Shown: positions 12,889-13,003 of the stretch, piece by piece
How the letters are laid out: each line of letters starts with the position of its first letter
Numbering within the stretch: position 1 is the first letter of the stretch
The notes under the pieces: model-generated
The model's database searches: none
Told to the model about the DNA's origin: nothing
The model's input: only the letters and a program-made list of their open reading frames with translations
Assembly (NCBI GenBank): GCA_030539985.1
Contig: JAUNXD010000023.1
Span: forward strand, 1 to 13,003
DNA length: 13,003 bases
Direction of reading: 5' to 3'
Source: Methanobrevibacter sp.
Lineage (GTDB): Archaea; Methanobacteriota; Methanobacteria; Methanobacteriales; Methanobacteriaceae
Made by a program: the position numbers and the translations under genes

Positions 12889-13003
12889 AAGGTATATTAT
12901 GTTCCATTATCATAATATAATTTTGCAGTGAAATATCGAAAATATGGTAACCTTTATTAATAACTTAATCAATATATTTAAGTATTCTATTATATTACGA
13001 TAT
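12889..13003. promoter_or_regulatory. AT-rich upstream region with probable promoters in both directions
   Basis: On the minus strand AAAATTATATTATG (12924-12911) is the likely pcc1 TATA box, centred about 29 bases before its ATG. On the plus strand GGTAACCTTTATTAAT (12946-12961) has the same AACCTTTAT core as the mvh promoter region and may serve a gene beyond the right edge. No open frame of note is seen in these 115 bases. Confidence 0.4.

Overview
The window is archaeal and methanogenic, most likely from the Methanobacteriales and probably Methanobrevibacter or a close relative. The DNA is AT-rich with very AT-rich intergenic spacers. Genes are preceded by TTTATAT-type boxes and GGAGG/GGTGAT ribosome binding sites. 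The gene content is methanogen-specific: methanogenesis marker protein 14, the archaeal CobY-type cobamide enzyme, and the MvhDGAB hydrogenase set. From memory, the order resembles that downstream of mcr-mtr in Methanothermobacter. The 17-codon tail at the left edge may therefore be the end of mtrH, but this is inference.

Layout. (1) 1-105: tail of an upstream gene and a strong hairpin/poly-T terminator. (2) 207-2303: marker 14 and cobY, closely spaced and probably co-transcribed. (3) 2358-2624: a small PRC-barrel protein with its own promoter and terminator. (4) 2762-4736: sufC-sufB, a minimal Fe-S cluster assembly pair with overlapping genes. (5) 4737-5027: a 291-base spacer rich in palindromes, leading into (6) 5028-9080, mvhD-mvhG-mvhA-mvhB, ended by a hairpin terminator. 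(7) 9126-10382, minus strand: pyrC (dihydroorotase), divergent from (8) 10474-11553, a TmcAL/YlbM-like HIGH-family nucleotidyltransferase. (9) 11556-12587, minus strand: a B-box zinc-finger, single-pass membrane protein of unknown function. (10) 12658-12888, minus strand: a Pcc1-like KEOPS subunit. The last 115 bases are AT-rich promoter-like DNA.

How the genes fit together. MvhADG splits H2 and, in related methanogens, passes electrons through MvhD to the bifurcating heterodisulfide reductase; MvhB is a polyferredoxin. These proteins carry a large number of Fe-S clusters, and the SufCB scaffold pair lies immediately upstream. CobY makes the activated lower-loop donor for cobamides, which the Mtr methyltransferase needs. 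The link between marker 14, cobY and a possible mtrH suggests that the poorly understood marker 14 protein works near the corrinoid methyl-transfer step.

I found no mobile elements, CRISPR arrays, tRNA or rRNA genes. This is core genome rather than an accessory island, and I do not see a wholly new multi-gene system. The best leads are the structured mvh leader, in which the ribosome binding site sits in a hairpin loop and the start codon in its stem; the broken ninth cluster motif of MvhB; the Cys-rich SufC tail encoded across the sufB start; the marker 14-cobamide link; the TmcAL-like enzyme in an archaeon; and the orphan B-box membrane protein.
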